Shown piece by piece: positions 1 to 4,652 of a stretch of DNA of 6,392 bases. The notes beneath the pieces are model-generated. The model did no database searches. It was not told where the DNA came from and saw only the letters and a program-made list of their open reading frames with translations. The DNA is taken from contig MGNX01000100.1 in assembly GCA_001796935.1 (NCBI GenBank), positions 29,311 through 35,702 of the forward strand, given 5' to 3'. The stretch is from Chloroflexi bacterium RBG_16_60_22 (GTDB lineage: Bacteria; Chloroflexota; Dehalococcoidia; Dehalococcoidales; RBG-16-60-22). The translations under genes and the position numbers were made by a program. Within the stretch, counting starts at the first letter, position 1. Each line of letters begins with the position of its first letter.

Positions 1-5
1 AGAGG

Positions 6-34
6 TCTGGCCTCCGGCCTTCGCCGGAATGACG
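6..34. repeat. GC-hairpin intergenic repeat, copy 1
   Basis: The core is a perfect 6-bp stem, TCCGGC (13-18) and GCCGGA (23-28), with a 4-nt loop, followed by ATGACG. The same 29-nt unit recurs in the same orientation at 1847-1875 with three mismatches. It lies just downstream of the stop of the minus-strand reductase gene. No T-run follows the stem on the minus strand, so it is not a canonical intrinsic terminator, although it could protect an mRNA 3' end. I read it as a REP-like dispersed element; the copy number in the genome is unknown from this window. Confidence 0.65.
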
Positions 35-42
35 CGCCCGCC

Positions 43-801
43 TCAGAAGGTGAACAGGCTGGCGCCGCCGCTCACCTCGATGGCCTCGCCGGTGAGGTAG
101 CTTGACTCCTCCGAGGCCAGGAAAACGACCACGTTGCTCAACTCCTGCGGCGTGCCGGTGCGGCGCATGGCCAGGCGCTTGATGATGCGCTCCCGGAACT
201 CCGGGGCCACCTCGTAGAAGCTGCCCCCGTCGAACACCCCCAGCACGATGGCGTTGGCCGTGACGCCCTTGCGCGCCCCTTCCAGCGCCGCCGTCTTGGT
301 CAGCCCGATGAGCCCGGCCTTGGTGGCGGCGTAGCTGCACTGGCCGGCGCCGCCCATCGTCCCCGCGATTGACGATATGTTGATGATGCGTCCCCACCCC
401 CGCTCCAGCATCCCCGGCAGGCAGCACTTGATGGTGTTGAACGGGCCGGTGAGGTTGACGGCCAGGTCGCGGTCCCAGTCCGCCTTGTCCATCCTGGGGA
501 GTGTTACCGCCCGCACGATGCCGGAAGCGGCGTTGTTGACCAGGATATCCACCGGGCCCAGCTTTGCCTCCACCTGCTTGATGCCGGCCTGCACCTCGGC
601 GAGGTCGGCCACGTCCATCTTCACCGCCAGGGCTTTTTTACCCGTGGTTTCGATTTCTTTGACCACCGCCTCCGCCTTCTCGAGGTGGCCGTGGGCGGCC
701 ACCGCCACCTTGCAGCCCGCCGCGGCCAGGGAAAGGCAGTGCACCCTTCCCAGCCCGCCGGAGCCTCCCGTGACCAGGGCCACTTTACCTTCGATGCTCA
801 T
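43..801 (-). CDS. Short-chain dehydrogenase/reductase (FabG-like SDR, 252 aa)
   Basis: This is a classical SDR: a cytoplasmic NAD(P)(H)-dependent oxidoreductase that interconverts a hydroxyl and a keto group. Seen in the protein: the TGxxxGxG cofactor loop at 11-18, D63-V64 at the adenine pocket, NNA at 89-91, and the catalytic tetrad N116, S144, Y157, K161. Length is normal for the family. No acidic residue ends strand beta-2 (A36-H37 instead), which leans toward NADP(H), but weakly. The usual PG motif after the active site reads L187-G188, which is uncommon. The start has a strong Shine-Dalgarno (AAGGAG, 7 nt upstream of the ATG). It lies 15 nt downstream of the 3-hydroxybutyryl-CoA dehydrogenase gene, so the two are probably co-transcribed and may act on 3-hydroxyacyl/3-oxoacyl-CoA or related substrates. 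The exact substrate cannot be told; candidates are a 3-oxoacyl-ACP/CoA reductase or an alicyclic/hydroxyacyl-CoA dehydrogenase. Confidence 0.93.
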   Translation of the reverse strand: MSIEGKVALVTGGSGGLGRVHCLSLAAAGCKVAVAAHGHLEKAEAVVKEIETTGKKALAVKMDVADLAEVQAGIKQVEAKLGPVDILVNNAASGIVRAVTLPRMDKADWDRDLAVNLTGPFNTIKCCLPGMLERGWGRIINISSIAGTMGGAGQCSYAATKAGLIGLTKTAALEGARKGVTANAIVLGVFDGGSFYEVAPEFRERIIKRLAMRRTGTPQELSNVVVFLASEESSYLTGEAIEVSGGASLFTF

Positions 802-816
802 GGTTGCTCTCCTTAC

Positions 817-1668
817 TCAGCTGTATTCGTAAAAACCCCGGCCCGTCTTGCGCCCCAGGCGGCCCTCCGCTACCATCTCTTTGAGGAGACCGGGCGCGGC
901 GTACTGCGGCTCGCGGAGTCTTTCGTATATGCCGTTGGCGATGGACAGGACCGTGTCCAGCCCGATGAAGTCGGCCAGGGCCAGCGGTCCCATCGGGAAG
1001 TTCAGTCCCAGCGTCATGGCGGTATCGATGTCCTCCCGGGTGGCCAGGCCGGACTCCACCATCCGGATGGCGTTGAGGATTTGCGGGCACGCCAATCGGT
1101 TGGTGATGAAGCCGGGCGTGTCCTGGACGATGACGAGCGTCTTGCCCAGCGACTCCCCGAAGCGCTTGCCCGTCTCGAGGGTCGTCTGGCTGGTGGCGGC
1201 CGTCCTGATAACCTCCAGCAGCTTCATGGCCGGCACCGGGTTGAAGAAGTGCAGCCCCAGCACTTTATCCGGCCTCCCCGTGGCCCGCGCCATCTCCGTG
1301 ACGGACAGGCAGGAGGTATTGGTGGCCAGCAGGGCATTTTCCGGGCAGGCTTTGTCCAGCTCTCCGAATATCCTCTTTTTAATATCCAGGTCTTCGATAG
1401 CTGCCTCGATAACCAGGTCGCGGTCGGCGAAATCGCCGGTGTCGGTCGTACCCTTGATGCGGGCCACCGCGGCGTCACGGTCGGCCGCGCCTATCCTTTC
1501 CTTCCGGACGGCCCGGTCCAGTGAGGCGGTGATACCGGCCAGTCCCCGGCGCAGTAGCTCCTCGTTGATTTCAGAGACCAGCACCGCGTACCCCGATTGA
1601 GCGCAGACCTGGGCGATGCCGCCGCCCATCAGTCCGCAGCCCACCACGCCGACCCTCCTGATTTCCAT
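817..1668 (-). CDS. hbd: 3-hydroxybutyryl-CoA dehydrogenase (3-hydroxyacyl-CoA dehydrogenase family, 283 aa)
   Basis: Catalyses NAD(P)-dependent interconversion of (S)-3-hydroxyacyl-CoA (typically C4) and 3-oxoacyl-CoA in the cytoplasm, as used in beta-oxidation or butyrate-type metabolism. Seen: an N-terminal Rossmann domain (about 1-185) with the GxGxxG loop at 10-15, and E33 at the end of beta-2, favouring NAD(H). The family's active-site set is present as S119, H140 (in LHFFNPV), E152 and N190 (in FITNR). A C-terminal helical dimerisation domain follows (about 186-283). Length matches stand-alone bacterial Hbd/PaaH, and there is no fused enoyl-CoA hydratase. The start is fixed by the conserved N-terminus directly before the Rossmann fold; the nearest AGGA lies 13 nt upstream, so the ribosome site is poor. 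It is first in an operon with the downstream SDR, read from the promoter at 1747-1776. Use in a degradative versus a biosynthetic direction is not decidable here. Confidence 0.95.
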   Translation of the reverse strand: MEIRRVGVVGCGLMGGGIAQVCAQSGYAVLVSEINEELLRRGLAGITASLDRAVRKERIGAADRDAAVARIKGTTDTGDFADRDLVIEAAIEDLDIKKRIFGELDKACPENALLATNTSCLSVTEMARATGRPDKVLGLHFFNPVPAMKLLEVIRTAATSQTTLETGKRFGESLGKTLVIVQDTPGFITNRLACPQILNAIRMVESGLATREDIDTAMTLGLNFPMGPLALADFIGLDTVLSIANGIYERLREPQYAAPGLLKEMVAEGRLGRKTGRGFYEYS

Positions 1669-1746
1669 AAGCGCAGCTATTTCCTTCTCTGCCGGGACAT
1701 CGCTTATCGGGGGCTAGTTTCAAGAAGAATGACGTTTTACGCCTTG

Positions 1747-1776
1747 ATTGTAGCAGAAGGGCGGTTAAGCCGTCAA
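1747..1776 (-). promoter_or_regulatory. Sigma-70-type promoter of the hbd-SDR operon
   Basis: On the minus strand the -35 is TTGACG (1776 to 1771), the spacer is 18 nt, and the -10 is TACAAT (1752 to 1747). A TG dinucleotide one base upstream of the -10 makes it an extended -10 (TGCTACAAT). The start of transcription should fall near 1740, giving a leader of about 72 nt before the ATG at 1668. This is the best -35/-10 pair seen in the window; no transcript data support it here. Confidence 0.65.
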
Positions 1777-1846
1777 AACCGGCGACGGGGTATTGTCCCG
1801 GCACTATCGGCGGCTTAGCCCATGAGATTTTCTCCACCCCAGCCCC

Positions 1847-1875
1847 TCTGGATTCCGGCTTTCGCCGGAATGACG
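1847..1875. repeat. GC-hairpin intergenic repeat, copy 2
   Basis: An 8-bp perfect stem, ATTCCGGC (1852-1859) and GCCGGAAT (1864-1871), has a TTTC loop and is followed by GACG. It matches copy 1 at 6-34 over 29 nt with three differences, in the same orientation. Copies therefore lie beyond each end of the two-gene operon. The form is that of a REP-like dispersed palindrome found between genes in many bacteria. Confidence 0.7.
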
Positions 1876-1900
1876 TGGTATAAGGGGGAGTGCGACAGCG

Positions 1901-1921
1901 AGAGGGGGTGAAACCCCCTCT
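1901..1921. repeat. Perfect 9-bp hairpin
   Basis: AGAGGGGGT (1901-1909) pairs perfectly with ACCCCCTCT (1913-1921) across a 3-nt GAA loop. It is followed on the plus strand by TAATATTA rather than a clean T-run, and no plus-strand gene lies upstream, so a terminator role is doubtful. Its arms are also complementary to the arms of the neighbouring inverted repeat at 1933-1991. Confidence 0.6.
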
Positions 1922-1932
1922 TAATATTACTT

Positions 1933-1991
1933 CCCCCTCTCCGACCCGATTATCTCGCGGGCTGGCTAGATGTAGCTGGTTGGAGAGGGGG
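1933..1991. repeat. Long inverted repeat (10-bp perfect arms, extended stem)
   Basis: CCCCCTCTCC (1933-1942) pairs perfectly with GGAGAGGGGG (1982-1991). A G-T pair and ACC/GGT extend the stem inward to about 14 bp, leaving a GC-rich interior of about 30 nt. No coding potential is seen. It lies roughly 60 nt upstream of the MFS promoter, so it is not part of that leader. It may be a small palindromic or MITE-like element together with 1901-1921. Confidence 0.6.
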
Positions 1992-2046
1992 TAAAGAGGT
2001 GAGGTTCATAGGAAGAAAGACCGGAAACGCAAAAGACCGCGCACTA

Positions 2047-2055
2047 TGCTATAAT
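2047..2055 (+). promoter_or_regulatory. Extended -10 promoter of the MFS gene
   Basis: TGCTATAAT (2047-2055) is a consensus extended -10 element. No good -35 lies 16-18 nt upstream, which is tolerated for extended -10 promoters. Transcription would start near 2062, leaving a leader of about 37 nt. The surrounding 12-mer ATGCTATAATTG is identical to the one in the tup promoter at 3427-3438. Confidence 0.6.
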
Positions 2056-2067
2056 TGGCTGATTGTG

Positions 2068-2090
2068 ACCGGACCTGTGGCTACCGGACC
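2068..2090 (+). promoter_or_regulatory. 8-nt direct repeat in MFS leader, possible operator
   Basis: ACCGGACC occurs at 2068-2075 and again at 2083-2090, with a period of 15 nt. It sits just after the predicted start of transcription and before the ATG at 2099. Position fits a repressor site or an RNA-level signal, but two short repeats can arise by chance and no regulator family is recognised. Confidence 0.3.
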
Positions 2091-2098
2091 AGTTACTG

Positions 2099-3355
2099 AT
2101 GTCTAATCAAGAACTTCAACAACGGCCGGAAACTTCACCGGGATTATTCTACGGCTTCGTCGTGGTCGGCGTGGCCTTCTTCATCATGATGGTAGCGTGG
2201 GCCGTCTATAATTCCTTCGGCGTTTTTTTCAAGCCGCTGCTCACCGAGTTCCGCTGGACCAGCGCCATGACCTCGGGCGCCTTTTCGCTATCCATGATTA
2301 TCTACGGCGTGCTGGGTATCATCGTGGGGGGACTTACGGACCGTTTCGGGCCCCGGGTGGTGGTGACTTTCTGCGGCGTTCTCCTGGGACTGGGCTATTT
2401 ACTGATGTCGCAGACCGCCACGCTCTGGCAGCTGTACCTGTTCTACGGAGTGATAATCGGCGTCGGCATGAGCGGCGTCTGGGTGCCGCAACTCTCCACT
2501 ATCGCCCGGTGGTTTACCCGCCGCAGGACCCTGATGACGGGCATCGTCATCGCCGGCGGGGGCATCGGCCAGTTAATCGGGCCGCCGGTCATCACCCGTC
2601 TCATTGAGGCTTATGACTGGCGCTGGTCCTTTGCCATTCTGGGGGGGGTGGTCTTAATCCTGGTGGTCCTGGCCGCGCAGTTCATGAAGCGCAGCCCGGC
2701 CCGGTTGGAGCAACTGCCCAACGTTGGCCATGAAAACGAACCTCTGGGACCGGCATCCGGAACGGACTTCCGCTTACGGGAGGCAGTCAGCACCCCGCAG
2801 TTCTGGATGCTATTTTTCATCTTCGTCTGCTACGGGTACGGGTTTTTCTCCATTATCGTGCATATCGTGCCGCATGCCATCGAGCTGGAGATATCTGCTG
2901 CCGGCGCTGCCGGCATCCTGGCGGCGATGGGCGGGGCAGGTATTCTCGGCAATTATGTCCTCGGTGTGGTCGCCGATAAAAGCGGCAACCGGCTGATTTT
3001 CATGATGGGCTGTCTCGTCATGTCGGCGACCCTTTTCTGGCTGGTGTATATCAGCGAGATGTGGATGCTTTACATCTTTATCCTGCTCTTTGGCTTCGTT
3101 TTCGGGGGCATGGGCGCCGCCGAATCGCCCCTGGTGGCCAGGCTTTTCGGTCTGACCTCCCACGGTCTCATTTACGGGGTGGTTCACCTCGGCTTTACCG
3201 TGGGGGCCGCCGCCGGCCCGTTCTTTTCCGGTTATCTCTTCGATATCACCGCCAGCTACCGGACGGCTTTCCTCGTCGGTGCTGCCTTCGGCGTTGTCGG
3301 TCTCGTACTGTCGGTGATATTAACACCGACCCGGAGACTGGGCGGCAGCATCTAG
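2099..3355 (+). CDS. MFS transporter, OFA/monocarboxylate-like (418 aa)
   Basis: An inner-membrane secondary carrier of the major facilitator superfamily. The hydrophobic pattern fits 12 membrane helices: six in about 17-196, a hydrophilic cytoplasmic loop at about 197-230, and six in about 233-409. Motif A between helices 2 and 3 is clear (GGLTDRFGPR, 77/78-86), and a weaker copy is at 289-298 (GVVADKSGNR). The N-terminal style (FYGFVVV, FGVFFKPL) resembles the oxalate/formate antiporter and monocarboxylate-carrier branch, so the cargo is probably a small organic anion; this is inference from similarity of style. Length is normal. No Shine-Dalgarno precedes the ATG, but the next in-frame Met (M30, within the first helix) is too far in to serve. 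It stands alone between two intergenic regions with its own promoter, so a link to either neighbour operon is not shown. Confidence 0.9.
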   Translation: MSNQELQQRPETSPGLFYGFVVVGVAFFIMMVAWAVYNSFGVFFKPLLTEFRWTSAMTSGAFSLSMIIYGVLGIIVGGLTDRFGPRVVVTFCGVLLGLGYLLMSQTATLWQLYLFYGVIIGVGMSGVWVPQLSTIARWFTRRRTLMTGIVIAGGGIGQLIGPPVITRLIEAYDWRWSFAILGGVVLILVVLAAQFMKRSPARLEQLPNVGHENEPLGPASGTDFRLREAVSTPQFWMLFFIFVCYGYGFFSIIVHIVPHAIELEISAAGAAGILAAMGGAGILGNYVLGVVADKSGNRLIFMMGCLVMSATLFWLVYISEMWMLYIFILLFGFVFGGMGAAESPLVARLFGLTSHGLIYGVVHLGFTVGAAAGPFFSGYLFDITASYRTAFLVGAAFGVVGLVLSVILTPTRRLGGSI

Positions 3356-3395
3356 CGCTCTCCTGAAACCCGCTAAAAAATATTTTAAAAATCTT
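3356..3395 (+). other. AT-rich stretch downstream of MFS gene and upstream of tup promoter
   Basis: A weak 5-bp stem (TAGCG 3353-3357 with CGCTA 3371-3375, 13-nt loop) overlaps the MFS stop codon and is followed by A/T tracts (about 3374-3393) without a clean T-run. It is a poor terminator candidate. The A/T tracts lie about 50-70 nt upstream of the predicted tup transcription start, where an UP element would stimulate RNA polymerase. Confidence 0.35.
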
Positions 3396-3423
3396 ACCGT
3401 TATGTATTTACTTATATAACGGT
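3396..3423 (+). promoter_or_regulatory. ModE-like palindromic operator upstream of tupABC
   Basis: A perfect inverted repeat, ACCGTTAT (3396-3403) and ATAACGGT (3416-3423), is separated by 12 nt. The arms extend inward to CCGTTATGTA / TATATAACGG with one mismatch around a 6-nt centre. The 24-nt core (3398-3421, starting CGTTAT and ending ATAACG) has the length and half-sites of ModE-family operators, where a molybdate- or tungstate-loaded regulator represses oxyanion uptake genes. It ends 7 nt before the -10 hexamer and covers the -35 region, so binding would block RNA polymerase. The regulator gene is not in this window; ModE, TunR or another family using a similar palindrome are possible. 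Confidence 0.7.
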
Positions 3424-3427
3424 GTCA

Positions 3428-3436
3428 TGCTATAAT
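3428..3436 (+). promoter_or_regulatory. Extended -10 promoter of the tup operon
   Basis: TGCTATAAT (3428-3436) is a consensus extended -10. The best -35 at standard spacing (TTACTT, 3408-3413) is weak and lies inside the palindromic operator. Transcription should start near 3443, about 14 nt before the first stem of the structured leader, which fits the layout of a promoter followed by a riboswitch. Confidence 0.65.
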
Positions 3437-3456
3437 TGTTCCACAACTGAATATTT

Positions 3457-3549
3457 TCTCCGAGCCTTTCCTCCTAATGGCTTTGCCTACGGAGACTGGC
3501 CGGCAGGGTGCCGCGGGAAACGGCGGCGCCTCCCGCGTTTGGAAAGGAG
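3457..3549 (+). ncRNA. Probable Moco/Tuco riboswitch (molybdenum/tungsten cofactor RNA)
   Basis: A GC-rich structured leader lies between the tup promoter and tupA. Visible stems: TCTCCG (3457-3462) with CGGAGA (3490-3495), and AGCC (3463-3466) with GGCT (3479-3482) inside it. A long hairpin pairs 3507-3514 with 3523-3530 (8 bp, one G-T), is topped by G3516-C3521, and carries a GAAA tetraloop. A closing helix pairs CCTTTCC (3465-3471) with GGAAAGG (3541-3547). The conserved-looking stretch from CTGGCCGG through the GGGAAAC loop to CCTCCCG agrees with my memory of the Moco RNA motif (Rfam RF01055). That motif is known upstream of Mo/W transport and cofactor genes, as here. Some pairings exclude each other, as expected for a switch. 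No covariance model was run, and the ligand (Moco versus Tuco) is not decidable by eye. Confidence 0.72.
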
Positions 3550-3694
3550 AATGGTCTTGACCGGCTCAATATGTACTAGACTACCCGCGAAGAAGAAATC
3601 CCGCCTTTTCCTTACACCCTCTCCGCATGTTTCCCGTGCCCCGCCCCCGGTTACGGGCGAACGGTCCTGGATTATTAAATGAGAAAGGAAGAGC
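3550..3694 (+). other. tupA leader downstream of riboswitch
   Basis: About 145 nt separate the aptamer-like RNA from tupA. A hairpin at 3642-3659 (CCCG-GTTA-CGGG with an outer CG/CG pair and a 2-nt bulge) is not followed by a T-run, so it is not a canonical terminator. A 43-codon frame runs from ATG 3551 to the stop at 3680-3682, 12 nt before tupA. Its amino-acid content is unconvincing and its Shine-Dalgarno (GGAG) ends only one base before the ATG. The tupA ribosome site is AAGGA at 3685-3689, well placed. How the switch acts on expression is not evident. Confidence 0.5.
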
Positions 3695-4585
3695 ATGTCC
3701 TCTGAATTACGTAATATCAGCCGGATAACCGGCATAATATTGATAATGGCGGCGCTGGTATCGCTGGTGGCGGGCTGCTCCGGCACCACCGGGGCTTCGC
3801 CCCTGGCGCCCCAGGCCCGTCTCCGCGTGGCCACCACCACCAGCCTCTACGATACCGGCCTCTGGGGCTACCTCGAGCCCAGGTTCGAAGAGGAGTACGG
3901 CGTTGAGCTGGATGTCATGTACGCCGGCACCGGCAAGGCCCTGGAGCTCGGCCGGCGGGGTGACGTGGACGTTATCGCCGTCCATTCCAGGGCCCAGGAG
4001 CTGCAGTTCGTCGCCGATGGCTACGGTGTCGAGCGCGTCCCCTTCGCCTATAACTACTTCCTCGTCGTCGGCCCGGCGTCGGACCCCGCCGGCATCAAGG
4101 GCATGACCCCGGAGGACGCCTTCAGGAAACTGATGGCCGCCGGCGGCGGCACCTTCGTCTCCCGCGGCGATGATTCCGGCACTCATGTCAAGGAAAAGGC
4201 AATCTGGAAGAACGCCGGCTTCGAGTACGGGGGTGTCCAGAAAGCCGGTGACTGGTACATCGAGGCCGGCAGCGGCATGGGACCGACACTTAACATTGCC
4301 AGCGAAAAGCAGGCCTACACCCTCTCCGATATGGGCACTTACCTGGCCTATAAGGGTAAACTGGGACTTGTACCCATCGTGGATAAAGGTGCTATACTGC
4401 TTAATGTCTACTCCGCCATTGCGGTCAACCCTGAAAAAGTGCCGGTAAAGAACCTTGACACGGCCAGTAACCTTATAGACTTCCTGACCTCGCCGGAGAT
4501 TCAGAAGCTTATCGGTGATTACGGCGTCGGCGAGTACGGCCTTCAGCTGTTTACTCCCTGCGCCGGCAACGAGCCCACGGACTAG
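3695..4585 (+). CDS. tupA: Tungstate/molybdate ABC transporter substrate-binding lipoprotein, TupA-like (296 aa)
   Basis: Extracytoplasmic oxyanion-binding protein that hands tungstate (or molybdate) to the membrane permease. The N-terminus is a lipoprotein signal: a hydrophobic segment (about 11-27) ending in the lipobox VAGC, with the lipidated cysteine at C28. The mature part is a PBP type-II fold with family hallmarks: TTTS at 47-50, AGTGKAL at 77-83, GDVDVIAVHS at 89-98, YNYFLVVGP at 119-127, and SRGDDSGTH at 156-164. These favour TupA over the ModA or phosphate-binding PstS groups. As I recall the family, position 121 is often Asp where Tyr is seen here; whether this changes anion choice is unknown. 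Start is supported by AAGGA with 5-nt spacing and by the signal peptide beginning right after it. First gene of the tup operon, behind a ModE-like operator and a probable Moco/Tuco riboswitch. Confidence 0.9.
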   Translation: MSSELRNISRITGIILIMAALVSLVAGCSGTTGASPLAPQARLRVATTTSLYDTGLWGYLEPRFEEEYGVELDVMYAGTGKALELGRRGDVDVIAVHSRAQELQFVADGYGVERVPFAYNYFLVVGPASDPAGIKGMTPEDAFRKLMAAGGGTFVSRGDDSGTHVKEKAIWKNAGFEYGGVQKAGDWYIEAGSGMGPTLNIASEKQAYTLSDMGTYLAYKGKLGLVPIVDKGAILLNVYSAIAVNPEKVPVKNLDTASNLIDFLTSPEIQKLIGDYGVGEYGLQLFTPCAGNEPTD

Positions 4586-4599
4586 GAGTTAGCTTATTG

Positions 4600-4624
4600 C
4601 CCCCTCATCCTGCGGGAGAGGGGG
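4600..4624 (+). repeat. Stable hairpin between tupA and tupB
   Basis: CCCCCTC (4600-4606) pairs with GAGGGGG (4618-4624). An A-A mismatch is followed by TCC/GGG pairing (4608-4610 with 4614-4616) and a 3-nt loop. No T-run follows (AAAATATA), so full termination is unlikely. It lies 15 nt after the tupA stop and 29 nt before the tupB start. That position suits an mRNA 3'-end stabiliser raising the yield of the binding protein over the permease, or simply a REP-like insertion. Confidence 0.55.
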
Positions 4625-4652
4625 GAAAATATACCGGGAAATCATTCTGTTT

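Larger units (their letters stand above)
1669..2098. other. 430-nt divergent intergenic region
   Basis: This gap separates the minus-strand dehydrogenase operon from the plus-strand MFS gene. Going left to right it holds the leader and promoter of the operon (to about 1776), a GC-hairpin repeat (1847-1875), two inverted repeats built from C5TCT/AGAG5 tracts (1901-1921 and 1933-1991), and the promoter and short leader of the MFS gene (2047-2098). Reading frames that cross it lack ribosome sites and recognisable protein character, so I see no gene in it. Confidence 0.7.

Noticed and set aside
377..1600. Long plus-strand open frames across the two dehydrogenase genes
   Set aside because: They lie antisense to clear SDR and Hbd genes, have Arg/Pro/Ser-rich content typical of shadow frames in GC-rich DNA, and no family features.
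1571..1837. Minus-strand 88-codon frame overlapping the hbd start and its upstream region
   Set aside because: It covers the promoter and overlaps the conserved Rossmann start of Hbd in another frame; no ribosome site or domain is seen.
1901..1921. Hairpin as an intrinsic terminator
   Set aside because: No plus-strand gene lies upstream and neither side has a clean T-run.
2641..2648. Run of eight G in the MFS gene as a phase-variable tract
   Set aside because: It encodes ordinary Gly-Gly-Val in a membrane helix; a single G8 in GC-rich DNA is weak evidence for phase switching.
3422..3682. 86-codon plus-strand frame starting with GTG before the tup -10
   Set aside because: Its start lies upstream of the predicted transcription start and it runs through the structured RNA. 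Only the shorter frame from 3551 is kept, as a low-interest possibility.
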